Assembly: GCA_028346125.1 (NCBI GenBank)
Contig: JAOMEV010000003.1
Coordinates: 1 to 64,000 of the forward strand
DNA: 64,000 nucleotides
Origin: Bacteriovoracales bacterium
Lineage (GTDB): Bacteria > Bdellovibrionota > Bacteriovoracia > Bacteriovoracales > Bacteriovoracaceae
Reading direction: 5' to 3'
Numbering within the stretch: the first letter of the stretch is position 1; every line of letters starts with the position of its first letter. Below, in pieces: positions 1-8,933 of the stretch. The translations under genes and the position numbers were made by a program. The notes under the pieces are model-generated. The model had not been told where the DNA came from. It ran no database searches and saw only the letters and a program-made list of their open reading frames with translations.

Positions 1-1
1 T

Positions 2-730
2 AGTGATATTTTTTTAGTCAAATATAATGGCTCAGGAACTGAGTCTTGGAGAAAACAACTTGGATCAACTTATACTGACGTTGTAAATGGAGTTGATACA
101 GATAGTTCAGGCAATGTTTATATCACAGGTTATACTGAGGGCGATTTAAGTGGAGATAATACAAATGATGCTGATTTCTTTCTTGCCAAATATAATTCAT
201 CCGGAACAATTCAGTGGCTGGCCCAACTAGATACAACCAGTGATAACTTCGCTCAAGATATCGTCATAGACACTTCAAACAATATTTATATTACCGGGTA
301 CACAAAAGGCTCTTTTGATGGAAGTTCAGACTCTGGAGGATCAGACATTTTTTTAGTAAAATATAATACCTCGGGCGAAAAGCAGTGGTCAGCACAAACT
401 GGAAGCTCTGGTAATGAATACGCAAAAGGGATCTCAGTCGACACTTCTGGAAATATTTATATCACGGGATATACCTCAAGTGAATTAGATGGAAACTCTA
501 ACCAGGGGGGTCAGGATTCTTTTGTTATGAAATTTGATTCATCCGGTACAAAACAGTGGACTGTTCAAACGGGCACAACTTACAATGACTTTGCCAATTC
601 TATGGGAATCGACTCCGAAAATAATTTGTTTGTGACTGGAGGAACTGATGGTGGTTTAGATGGGAACATCAATTCTGGAGGGACTGACATTTTCCTATTT
701 AAGCTAAATTCAACCGGTACAAAGCTTTGA
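2..730 (+). CDS. SBBP (beta-propeller) repeat protein, 3' part
   Basis: The frame is open from base 2 to the TGA at 728-730 (242 codons), so this is the C-terminal part of a larger protein whose start lies left of the window; the ATG at 527 is internal. It is built of tandem units of the SBBP beta-propeller type: each opens with a D(I/F)FL(V/A)K(Y/F)N-like strand, has SSG and W a few residues on, and closes on NxYITGYT. The unit start falls at bases 5, 173, 344, 515 and 686, a period of 56-57 codons. Such proteins are usually exported or surface lipoproteins (family knowledge); the signal sequence is not in the window. No hairpin terminator is evident downstream. Confidence 0.85.
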   Translation, partial: SDIFLVKYNGSGTESWRKQLGSTYTDVVNGVDTDSSGNVYITGYTEGDLSGDNTNDADFFLAKYNSSGTIQWLAQLDTTSDNFAQDIVIDTSNNIYITGYTKGSFDGSSDSGGSDIFLVKYNTSGEKQWSAQTGSSGNEYAKGISVDTSGNIYITGYTSSELDGNSNQGGQDSFVMKFDSSGTKQWTVQTGTTYNDFANSMGIDSENNLFVTGGTDGGLDGNINSGGTDIFLFKLNSTGTKL

Positions 731-888
731 TTTTAGGCCATTGATATATAAAATTCCACTTGTTTTAATATAAGTAAATGCCTTAGAACAAGTATAAAAA
801 ATTAAACAAACCGATTAAATCATTTTAGTCAGACGAATCCATAACTTAGTTTTTTATTTCTTATAAAAATCAATGTTATATTTAAATA

Positions 889-2862
889 ATGAAAATATTT
901 ATCTTAGGTCTCATTTTTTTTATAGGTTGTGCTCAAAAGAAAACTCTTAAGATAGAAGTTCCAGTAAGTTCAACGACACAATCAAAGGTCAAAAAAGTCC
1001 CATCTCAAATAGGGCAAATTACAGTTGATTTCCTAAGAATAAGGGAAAACCCCGACCTTAAAGCAAAAACTCTTTCTTTTTTTTATAAATATATGATGGT
1101 TAACATTTTAGAAAGGTCAAAAGTTAAAACGAAAATAAAAAGATCAAATCACTATTGGTATAGAGTTTCAAGAAAAGGCATTTCTGGTTGGGTGTTTGGT
1201 AGGTTTGTAGATTTAAAGTTAAAAAACAAAGGCCAAGACTTATTTAGAGGAAGTTCTAATATGGGGTGGTTTTTCAAAAGGTTTTCTAAATGTTACTCAA
1301 AAAAAACAAACCTTAAAAATTGTAACGTTCAGTTTTTCACTTTCAGTTTGGAAGATTATAGAAATTTAATTTCAGCGGCCAAAGAGGGAAATCTTTTGGC
1401 TAAAACTGCCCTTAAAAAATCTGCTGGAATTTTTTTTCGTAGGTATCCAAACGAAAAAAAGTTTCAACATTTAAAAAAAGGACTTATTGAAAATGACTTA
1501 TTGAAAATAATAACAAAAAATGATTTTAGCGAAGAAAAAAAATTAATTTTAAATAAAGTTAAAATTAACCCTAATTTTTTGAAACATATTCCAAATAGAT
1601 ATAAAAACGATGAAGACGTAGTCTTATCCGCCGTTAAAAAAAATGGAATGGTCTTAGAGTTTGCTTCAACAAGGTTAAAGAAAAATTTATTTTTGATCAA
1701 AACCGCATTGAGAGTAAGCCCAAAGGCCATAAAGTTTGTGAATCCCAAGTTAAGGAGACAAAAAAACTTATTAAAAATAATTACTCAGAAAATAATCAAA
1801 AAAGAAAGCTCAAAGGCCATAAAAGTAGTTGTGTCCAATTTAGACCAACAAAAAAAATCATTAGAGAGACGTTCTCCAAAAAGCATCAAAGAAGAATGCG
1901 ATAAAACATCCTGTTTTAACCTTGGGTTAAAAAAAGAAAAATCCAAAAATTTTCAGGCGTCAAAATTACTTTTTATTAAATCATGCGACTTAAACAATAG
2001 TGATGGGTGTATTAAAGTTGGCCTCCATGAGTTTTTGGCCGGAAATGATGAGGCTTCTCAAAAAATGTTAGAGAGATCATGTAAAATGCATTTTAGTTCA
2101 GAAAAATGTCTTGGCCTTGAAGATCTGGAATCAAAAAAATATGAAAAAATGGAACGGGCCAAAATTCTCGGGGCCATCTTTGAAGATAAGGCCCCTTGCA
2201 AAACATACACTTCATGTTTTAGTGATGGTAAGGGTGATGAAGAGTTAGAGTTGGCGATATTTTTTTTAAATAAATCCTGCATTTTTGAAAAGTGGAGCGC
2301 CTGCTCTCTTTTGGGAGACATCTATAAAAAGATAGGAAAAATTAGGAATGCAAAAATGTCCTATGAGAAGGCATGTGACCTCAAATACGCAAAGGGATGT
2401 AAAGAGCGTGGAAATATAGAATATAAGGATGGAAACTTTAACCTGGCAAAACACTTTTTTAAAAAAGGCTGCGATCTCCTCAAGGCTGGTGGGGGCTGTT
2501 ACAATTTGGCCTTTATTTTAGAAAATAAGGAAAACAATATTAGTGGCGCAAAAATGATCTATAAAAAACTATGCCTCTCCAATGTAGGCTATGGAGCGGT
2601 GAAAGGATGTTATCATTTGGGAGCTTTAAATCAAAAAGAAAATGACCTCCAATCAGCAAAAAAAAACTACAAGAGGGCCTGCGATCTTGGATATAAACTT
2701 GGTGAATTTTTTAATACCTTGGGCAGAACAAAAAGGAATTCCTTTTCTAAAATGTCCTGTTCTCATTTAGGAGAAATTGAAAGGCAATTAGGCAACTTTG
2801 AATCTTCAAAAATTGCCAATGAAAAGGCATGTAACCTTGGACTTCATGAAGCTTGTCTTTAG
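889..2862 (+). CDS. Lipoprotein with SH3b, DUF4116-like and Cys-rich Sel1 repeats
   Basis: A 657-residue lipoprotein: the N-terminus is a short hydrophobic signal ending FFIGC-A, a lipobox with Cys14. Residues about 40-110 look like a bacterial SH3 domain (VDFLRIRENP near its start, WYRVSRKGISGWVFGRFV near its end). Residues about 180-300 resemble the helical DUF4116 repeat region (repeated VLxAVKKNG/ALxxSPKAI motifs). From about 330 to the end run Sel1-like helical repeats of about 36 residues, each with paired cysteines (KACDLxYAKGCKERG type), as in disulfide-stapled Hcp-type Sel1 proteins. It probably sits in the periplasm as a protein-binding scaffold (inference). Its stop overlaps that of the convergent gene on the minus strand. 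Lysine content is very high. Confidence 0.8.
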   Translation: MKIFILGLIFFIGCAQKKTLKIEVPVSSTTQSKVKKVPSQIGQITVDFLRIRENPDLKAKTLSFFYKYMMVNILERSKVKTKIKRSNHYWYRVSRKGISGWVFGRFVDLKLKNKGQDLFRGSSNMGWFFKRFSKCYSKKTNLKNCNVQFFTFSLEDYRNLISAAKEGNLLAKTALKKSAGIFFRRYPNEKKFQHLKKGLIENDLLKIITKNDFSEEKKLILNKVKINPNFLKHIPNRYKNDEDVVLSAVKKNGMVLEFASTRLKKNLFLIKTALRVSPKAIKFVNPKLRRQKNLLKIITQKIIKKESSKAIKVVVSNLDQQKKSLERRSPKSIKEECDKTSCFNLGLKKEKSKNFQASKLLFIKSCDLNNSDGCIKVGLHEFLAGNDEASQKMLERSCKMHFSSEKCLGLEDLESKKYEKMERAKILGAIFEDKAPCKTYTSCFSDGKGDEELELAIFFLNKSCIFEKWSACSLLGDIYKKIGKIRNAKMSYEKACDLKYAKGCKERGNIEYKDGNFNLAKHFFKKGCDLLKAGGGCYNLAFILENKENNISGAKMIYKKLCLSNVGYGAVKGCYHLGALNQKENDLQSAKKNYKRACDLGYKLGEFFNTLGRTKRNSFSKMSCSHLGEIERQLGNFESSKIANEKACNLGLHEACL

Positions 2863-4592
2863 TCCCATGTGTTATTGTTAAGAGATTTCACCTTAAAACC
2901 ATAATTTCTCAAAACCTTTAAGGCCTTTGCCCCCTGTTTTTTATTTACCACATAAATCCCTATTTTAGCGTGATTTACCATGACTCCTTTAACTGCAAAG
3001 ACTTGGGCCTTAACATTTTCAAGACCTAAGTAGTAAGCAATATTTTCTTTGATATAAAATTCGTCTTGAAAATTAAGATCGGCCATATAATCTTTACCAA
3101 AAAGGTCTAGGTTGGAAATCTGAAAAGATTTTTTTATCTTAAGTTTTAAAGGCCTCCCCCGACTGTTTTTAAATCTCAATGGGAGTTTTTTTTCATTGTA
3201 AACACTCAAAACATCTTTTGGTCTTAGGTAGGGGTTCCTTTCCCCCGGCCAATCTGAGTGTGGTATATAATCGATGGGGGACCAAATAAAATCAGGATGA
3301 GTGTGATTAAGAGCAGAGTACTTTTCTGCTCCTTCTTCTCCATCATAAAGGTAATTTTCGGGGTTTTCTTGATGGTCCCAAATCCCACCAACAATTTTTC
3401 CCACGGATTTAACGACAGTTTCAGAATCCATGCGAAGTGGTTTATCAAAAAACAACTTAAACTTTAAAAGCCTCCCATCATAATGTGTAATCTCTTGGTT
3501 CTTCCCCCAATGAAAGTCCATTTTCCCTTTCCAAATATCCTCTACTTCTTCAGTATCTTTAGTTTGCTTATAAATATTAAAAGGAAGGCCTATTCCCCCC
3601 TCTTCAACTTTGTCATCACCCCAAAAAAGTTTCATTCTTAAAGATACCGGATAAATTTTTCTACCTGTTTTATTATCTTTTTCAGCAGGATGAATATCAT
3701 CACTCCTTATGGGAAGAATTCTATAACCTGCAACTGGTTGATTCCAGACCTCATCTCCTGTGAAACGATCTATCGCAAGGCCTTGTTTCATAACACCCAT
3801 AAAATTTGTAAAAAGAAGAAAAAAGGTTTCAGGAGAAGGGTCCCAAAACTTTTCATACTGAGAAATTCCCTCTTCATCAGATTCCTTTGCCAACTTGGAT
3901 TTAGGTTTTAAAACCCATTCATTTGTTTTACTTGTCGCGGGAACATTATACCCTTCTACAAAAATATTGTGCTCCATATAGATGGCCGTAAGAAAGGCCT
4001 TTTGATCTCTCACACCAAAAATAATGGATTTTCCATTGTTAGGATTAGAGGCCTTCAAAGACGCTCTCGGTTCAACTTCTTTTATCGCCGCTGCACTCCA
4101 AGCATTACAGTGTCCCCACCAGCCTAAACACCCTTTATAAATACCTGGGTCATCTGGATTATTTATTTTAACGGTTCGACATGAGTGCTGATCTCTCTCA
4201 AAAGTCGCCGAAGGATAGAGAACCTTAACCTTTTGGTTTTTTTCCAAATCTTCAACAAAACGTCCCCAATCTTCCGGTCTTACTTGTTTTTTCTCACTCA
4301 TCAGCTTTTTGGCCTCCCCTTTATCGGCCAATCTTAGAAAATCATCCCACTTTTCAGCAGGAGAAGTTCCCGGTATAAAAAGTTCCGTTTTTCTATCCCA
4401 ATCCGGTTGTGAAATTCCATCATATTCAAAAGTCCAATAGCTCGCTGGCCAGGGTATATTTGCAGGCTGTCCCATTCGGGCCTTATTAAAAAGGTATTTA
4501 AAATTACGGTTTGCAACTTCAAAGGGCCGTTCATCCGAAGACCAGGAAGATGCACATAAGGTCAAAAGAAGAATTAAATAAGTTATTTTCAT
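2859..4592 (-). CDS. Secreted transglutaminase-elicitor-like protein
   Basis: Start set at the ATG at 4592, which has GGAG six bases upstream; the frame could extend to a GTG at 4604. The protein has about 577 residues with a cleavable signal peptide (KITYLILLLTLCASSWS). A PWPASYWTFEYDGIS segment near residue 45 and GWWGHCNAWSAAA around Cys162 match the layout of the oomycete/bacterial transglutaminase-elicitor family, where that Cys is the nucleophile. The family crosslinks Gln to Lys or acts as a related cysteine enzyme; the substrate here is unknown. It lies 11 bp after an upstream lipoprotein gene, so the two form an operon. Fold assignment is good by motif; activity is inferred. Confidence 0.7.
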   Translation of the reverse strand: MKITYLILLLTLCASSWSSDERPFEVANRNFKYLFNKARMGQPANIPWPASYWTFEYDGISQPDWDRKTELFIPGTSPAEKWDDFLRLADKGEAKKLMSEKKQVRPEDWGRFVEDLEKNQKVKVLYPSATFERDQHSCRTVKINNPDDPGIYKGCLGWWGHCNAWSAAAIKEVEPRASLKASNPNNGKSIIFGVRDQKAFLTAIYMEHNIFVEGYNVPATSKTNEWVLKPKSKLAKESDEEGISQYEKFWDPSPETFFLLFTNFMGVMKQGLAIDRFTGDEVWNQPVAGYRILPIRSDDIHPAEKDNKTGRKIYPVSLRMKLFWGDDKVEEGGIGLPFNIYKQTKDTEEVEDIWKGKMDFHWGKNQEITHYDGRLLKFKLFFDKPLRMDSETVVKSVGKIVGGIWDHQENPENYLYDGEEGAEKYSALNHTHPDFIWSPIDYIPHSDWPGERNPYLRPKDVLSVYNEKKLPLRFKNSRGRPLKLKIKKSFQISNLDLFGKDYMADLNFQDEFYIKENIAYYLGLENVKAQVFAVKGVMVNHAKIGIYVVNKKQGAKALKVLRNYGFKVKSLNNNTWD

Positions 4593-4603
4593 TACTATCT
4601 CCA

Positions 4604-5530
4604 CTATAGTGAATTGGCCCCATTTCTTAAAACAGCAAAATACCTTCTTGTTTCTATCGTCGTAGGCCAGGCATTTCCTTCACACCATCCCACTCGAACC
4701 TTTCGTCCATAAAGGTCTTTATAGTGAGTTCTATAACCTTCTTCACACATTTTATGGGCAACATTAAACTTTCTCATTTGAGAAACAATAAAAGGGTGCT
4801 TCGGAACTTTTGTTGCCCCTTTTAAAACTTTTTTCCAATTTTTTCTAGCGACTGGAGAAGTAAAGTTCGGAAGGTCCACAGGAAAACCTGAAAGTCCCGA
4901 ATCTAAGGGGTAGAAGGGATTTAACTTAAAACTAACAATCCCGACTTCGCCATAATTTTTTCTTGCTTTAGGAACTCTAGCAATTTCATATTCCTGTCCA
5001 AAAGGACGTAAAGAATCATCTAAATATATCCTCATGGCGATCTTGTCGTCTTTTCTAATCCTACTTCTTAGAATCTTAGGGAAAGACTGCTTAACTTCAA
5101 GAACAAGACAATTTCTTTTTGAAGAAGAAGAAAAATTGTTTTGCGTGAAATACCTAAAGGCCCTCCATTTATCTTTTGAAGTTGCCAAAGAATAACATTT
5201 TCCAATCCTTCTCTTTTGGAAACGGTAAATCAAAGGAAAACCCCATTTAAGCTTAGAAAACTTTTTGTTTGGATACTTAAATGCCTGACCGGTTATTTTG
5301 GGAAAGACCATGACTTCAAAGTCTGTCGACAAACTTTTAATCCTTGGAAGGAGGTACTCAACTTCTTGAGATCTCTCAGTAAAAGATGCCAATTTCCGAC
5401 CTTTTTCATGACTCTCCATCCTAGAAAAGGCCTTTTCTAGTGCCAGCCTATAGGCCTTTCCAGAAGACTTTTTTTGTATAGCACAGCCTGTTAAAAACGA
5501 ACTTAAAAGAAGACAAAAAACGAGTTTCAT
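4604..5530 (-). CDS. Lipoprotein of unknown function
   Basis: A 308-residue lipoprotein: signal MKLVFCLLLSSFLTGC has a clear LTGC lipobox at Cys16. I do not recognise a catalytic domain. The body is rich in K, R and aromatic residues. The C-terminal 40 residues contain two cysteines (KMCEEGYRTHY and GWCEGNAWPTTIETRRYF) that could form a disulfide. Its stop is 11 bp before the TGase-elicitor-like gene, so the two products are probably made together, and it may be a partner, anchor or inhibitor of that enzyme (inference). An AGGG site precedes the ATG. Confidence 0.65.
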   Translation of the reverse strand: MKLVFCLLLSSFLTGCAIQKKSSGKAYRLALEKAFSRMESHEKGRKLASFTERSQEVEYLLPRIKSLSTDFEVMVFPKITGQAFKYPNKKFSKLKWGFPLIYRFQKRRIGKCYSLATSKDKWRAFRYFTQNNFSSSSKRNCLVLEVKQSFPKILRSRIRKDDKIAMRIYLDDSLRPFGQEYEIARVPKARKNYGEVGIVSFKLNPFYPLDSGLSGFPVDLPNFTSPVARKNWKKVLKGATKVPKHPFIVSQMRKFNVAHKMCEEGYRTHYKDLYGRKVRVGWCEGNAWPTTIETRRYFAVLRNGANSL

Positions 5531-5626
5531 TAAAATACCCTACGAATATAAATCATTTTATACTATGTTAAAAAACCATGATCATTTGATCAAATTAAAA
5601 AGGTTGGATTATTTTTTTTAAGTGCC

Positions 5627-7069
5627 CTACAAATCAAAAACCATCGTTCCATCTTCTAAAGGATCACTAAGAAACATCTTCTTGTCTATTTTATAATTTT
5701 GAGGATTAATCCAAGGACTTTTATCACCTTGTTTTGGAAAAAGGTGAAGAGACCTTTCAAAAAAACCTGGTGTAAAACCCTCTATAAAAGGTTTTTGAAG
5801 CATCTCTCTTTCTTTTAAGCGAGGTGTACACTTTTTCATTCCTTTAGACTTTAGGGCATTAAGCAGTCGGCAAAGATAGGTTGAAATGAGATCCGCTCGA
5901 AGAGTCCAAGAAGCATTAACATAGCCAAAAACACTTAAAAAATTAGGGACATCTGAAACTCCTGCCCCTTTATAAGTATATCTTTTTGAAAAATCTACCT
6001 TTTGACCATTAACCAAAATTTCCATTCCACCAAGCGCTAAAAGTTGAAGGCCTGTTGCCTTAACAATGATGTCAGCTTCAAGTTTTTCACCAGACTTTAA
6101 CAAAATACCATCTTGAGTAAATGATTTGATATGGTCAGTTACAATAGTGGCCTTCTCCTCTTTTAAAGCTTTAAAAAAGTCACCATCTTTGGCCAAACAA
6201 AGCCTCTGGGCCCATGGTTTATAATCTGGAATTAAATGCTTTTCCACATCAAAATGAGGCCCAACTTCCTTTTTAGCTTTCTTTATAAGTAAAGCTTTAG
6301 CTTTCTCGGGGTTTCTCTGAGAAAAATGGTAGAGAAATTGTTGGAGAAAATTATATTTTGTTTTCATAACAAAAGAGACAAATTTTCTAGGAAAAAATTT
6401 TCTAAGGACATTGGCCAACAAATCTTTACCTGGCCACGAAGTAATATAGGTTGGTGAACGCTGAAGCATTGTAACCTTCTTGGCCTTTTTACACAATTCA
6501 GGGACAAGTGTCACGGCAGTTGCTCCTGAGCCAATCACAACTACCCTTTTATCCTCAAGGTCCAAACTCGATGGCCAATTTTGTGCGTGGATAAGAGGTC
6601 CTTTAAAAAGATCCTTTCCTTCAAATAAGGGGTCATACCCCTTATCATAACGATAATAACCACTGCACATATAAAGAAATTTACAATGAAAGATCTTTTG
6701 ATTTTCCACCGTTACTTTCCACAAGGCATCTTCATCATTCCATTCGGCCTTGACTACTTTATGAAGAGTTCGAATATGATCTTCAATATTGTATTCTTTT
6801 GCTGCTTCCTTAATATAGTTTAAAATCTTTTCCCCTGAGGGAATAAGTTCTGAGGAATCCCAGGGTTTAAAACTGTAGGCAAGTGTGTACATATCACTAT
6901 CTGAACGAATCCCTGGATAACGAAATAAATCCCAGGTTCCACCCGTTTTCTCACGCCCTTCCAAAATAACAAAAGTGTGCTCTGGGCATTTTTCCTTAAG
7001 ATGGCACCCGGCCCCTACTCCCGACAGACCTGCCCCAACAATAACAACGTCAAAAAATTCATTTTTCAA
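5627..7069 (-). CDS. EthA-like Baeyer-Villiger flavin monooxygenase
   Basis: A 480-residue class B flavoprotein monooxygenase. The N-terminal FAD Rossmann motif is VVIVGAGLSGVGAG, followed by GGTWDLFRYPGIRSDSDMYT, which is characteristic of the EthA branch. The Baeyer-Villiger fingerprint FxGxxxHxxxW is present (F-K-G-P-L-I-H then NW). The NADPH Rossmann motif is VVVIGSGATAV near residue 180. It is expected to oxygenate ketones or sulfur compounds with NADPH and O2 in the cytoplasm; the substrate is unknown. The start is TTG at 7069 with AAGGA six bases upstream, and that site overlaps the stop of the cyclase gene, so both lie in one operon. Confidence 0.88.
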   Translation of the reverse strand: MKNEFFDVVIVGAGLSGVGAGCHLKEKCPEHTFVILEGREKTGGTWDLFRYPGIRSDSDMYTLAYSFKPWDSSELIPSGEKILNYIKEAAKEYNIEDHIRTLHKVVKAEWNDEDALWKVTVENQKIFHCKFLYMCSGYYRYDKGYDPLFEGKDLFKGPLIHAQNWPSSLDLEDKRVVVIGSGATAVTLVPELCKKAKKVTMLQRSPTYITSWPGKDLLANVLRKFFPRKFVSFVMKTKYNFLQQFLYHFSQRNPEKAKALLIKKAKKEVGPHFDVEKHLIPDYKPWAQRLCLAKDGDFFKALKEEKATIVTDHIKSFTQDGILLKSGEKLEADIIVKATGLQLLALGGMEILVNGQKVDFSKRYTYKGAGVSDVPNFLSVFGYVNASWTLRADLISTYLCRLLNALKSKGMKKCTPRLKEREMLQKPFIEGFTPGFFERSLHLFPKQGDKSPWINPQNYKIDKKMFLSDPLEDGTMVFDL

Positions 7070-7079
7070 GACTTGTCCT

Positions 7080-8759
7080 TCATTCGCCCTTTTTTAATAA
7101 TTCTAGTGCTCGTTCAAGTAATTCTCTTTTCTTACCAATGTCAGTGACAACCTTTGGGTCTACAAAAAGGGAGAATCCATCATGCTTTTCTTTTATCTGA
7201 AGATTAAGATCCTCATGCTTTCCTACAACTTTATAGGTTTGAATAGGGTGCTTTATATTTTTCACATTGATCTTATTCAACCTCTCGCAATGAATAGATT
7301 CTCGAATAAGTAAATAGGTATCCTCAGAAATAAGAATTTCGTTGGGCCTTGCATTCGATTCTAACCGTGAGGCCAAATTCACCCCATTCCCTATTGTAGT
7401 GTAATCCAAACGATCTTGAGAACCAAAATTTCCAACGGTACAAATATCAGTGTGAATACCTATACGTATTTCTAAAGGCTGTGATATTCCTCTTTTTTTC
7501 CAAGTATCTCGAATTTCCCAAAGCCTCGAATTCATTTCCATGGCCATCTCAACACAAGAAACCGCATCTTCTTTATGTCCCTTTGAATTGGGGTCTCCAA
7601 AAAAGACCATGATGGCATCACCAATATACTTATCAACAGTCCCCCCATGTTTGACTGCAATATTTGTCATGGCCGTTAAATAATCAGTAATAATTTCAGT
7701 AAGAACCTCAGGCTCCAAACGTTCTGTAATTTCACTAAAACCTTTTATATCAGAAAAAAAGACCGTTAATCTCTTTCTCTTCGTTTGAATTTTAACCTCA
7801 AGGTCTCCTGAAAAAATAGACTCATACACTTGGGGAGAGAAATATTTTGTTAATTTCAATAAAATAGTTTCATTATCTTTTGCTGCCGTTATGTCCGTTC
7901 CATAAATATTAACAAAATCAAACTCCGGAACTTGCACAGTATGAAAAAGGAATGTTTTCTCTGCTACTTCAAGTTCCAGAGGGGCCGTTGAAAAATCCTT
8001 AGCAGACTCTATTATAATATCGGGAACCTTATCTCCAATTTCAACACCCCATGATTCTTTAATACAAGATCCTGCCTTATTGACATACAAAATGGCACCA
8101 TCCATATCCGTTCTTAAAACTGGATTAGGGTTTTGGTCTGGAAACTTTGTTATGGCCTTCATCGCCGTGATATCTGTTCCATAAATATTAATAAACTCAA
8201 ACTGTGGTACGGGAACAATATGAAAAGAAAATGTATACTTCCCAACCTCCATTTCCAATCGCCCACTACCACTCGATTTGGTATGGTCAACTATTTCACC
8301 AGGGACAGGTTTCCCAATTTCAATTTTCCATTCTTTTTGAATCTTAAGCCCTGCCTTATTGACGTACAAAAGGGCGCCATCCATATCCGTTCTTAAAACT
8401 GGATTAGGGTTTTGGTCTGGAAACTTTGTTATGGCCTTCATCGCCGAAATATCTGTTCCGTAAATATTAATAAATAAAAATTCAGGAACAGGGACTGTGT
8501 GAAAAGAAAAAGTATGCTTTCCGATTTCCATTTCCAAAGGACTTTCAACACCTGATTTAGCATGGGCCACAACTTCGTTGGGAACAGAATCCCCGACTTC
8601 AATTTCCCATCCTTTTTGAATCCTGATACCAGCTTTATTGGTGTACAAAAGGACACCACTCATACTTATTTTCAAAACAGGATTAGGATTTTGATCTGGA
8701 AACTTAAGCAGCGAATCAACCTGCCTTTGCAACGAGTCAATTTTTATTGAATTAGACAT
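7080..8759 (-). CDS. Adenylate cyclase with three tandem PAS-like repeats
   Basis: About 559 residues from the ATG at 8759, chosen because AAGGG lies five bases upstream; an earlier in-frame ATG at 8831 has no such site. Three PAS-like units of 93 residues repeat almost exactly, each beginning KFPDQNPNPVL and ending FxNIYGTDI. The C-terminal half is a class III nucleotide cyclase: the metal Asp residues are in FFSDIKGF and GDAIMVFFGDP, the purine-selecting Lys and Asp in VDKYIGD and LDYTTIG (adenine type), and the transition-state Asn/Arg in GNGVNLASRL. It should make cAMP in response to a small ligand or redox state sensed by the PAS units (inference). It is co-transcribed with the downstream monooxygenase. 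Confidence 0.88.
   Translation of the reverse strand: MSNSIKIDSLQRQVDSLLKFPDQNPNPVLKISMSGVLLYTNKAGIRIQKGWEIEVGDSVPNEVVAHAKSGVESPLEMEIGKHTFSFHTVPVPEFLFINIYGTDISAMKAITKFPDQNPNPVLRTDMDGALLYVNKAGLKIQKEWKIEIGKPVPGEIVDHTKSSGSGRLEMEVGKYTFSFHIVPVPQFEFINIYGTDITAMKAITKFPDQNPNPVLRTDMDGAILYVNKAGSCIKESWGVEIGDKVPDIIIESAKDFSTAPLELEVAEKTFLFHTVQVPEFDFVNIYGTDITAAKDNETILLKLTKYFSPQVYESIFSGDLEVKIQTKRKRLTVFFSDIKGFSEITERLEPEVLTEIITDYLTAMTNIAVKHGGTVDKYIGDAIMVFFGDPNSKGHKEDAVSCVEMAMEMNSRLWEIRDTWKKRGISQPLEIRIGIHTDICTVGNFGSQDRLDYTTIGNGVNLASRLESNARPNEILISEDTYLLIRESIHCERLNKINVKNIKHPIQTYKVVGKHEDLNLQIKEKHDGFSLFVDPKVVTDIGKKRELLERALELLKKGE
8097..8703 (-). repeat. 279-bp tandem coding repeat (PAS units)
   Basis: Inside the cyclase gene the segment around GGATTAGGGTTTTGGTCTGG (8122 and 8401; a diverged copy near 8680) recurs with an exact 279-bp (93-codon) period. 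The first two copies in window order are identical at DNA level for roughly 70 bases, while the third has several substitutions. This is an intragenic tandem duplication, kept alike by recent copying or gene conversion. Confidence 0.9.
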
Positions 8760-8933
8760 AAAGGCCCTTGAGAAAAAATAAAATTTTGTTACGCAAAAAC
8801 ATAAAATCACAAAAATAAAACAAACGTCCATTTTTTATTTATGTAATTCGTTTCAATAGCACAAAAATATGATTAAAATTTTTGAAAAAAAGAAGAACCC
8901 ATTGCAAAGGCAAACTTAACTAAAAAGTCAGGT

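Noticed and set aside
8759-8831. Longer cyclase form with an N-terminal membrane helix
   Set aside because: The ATG at 8831 has no ribosome site, whereas the ATG at 8759 has AAGGG five bases upstream; the hydrophobic run is probably upstream DNA translated by chance.
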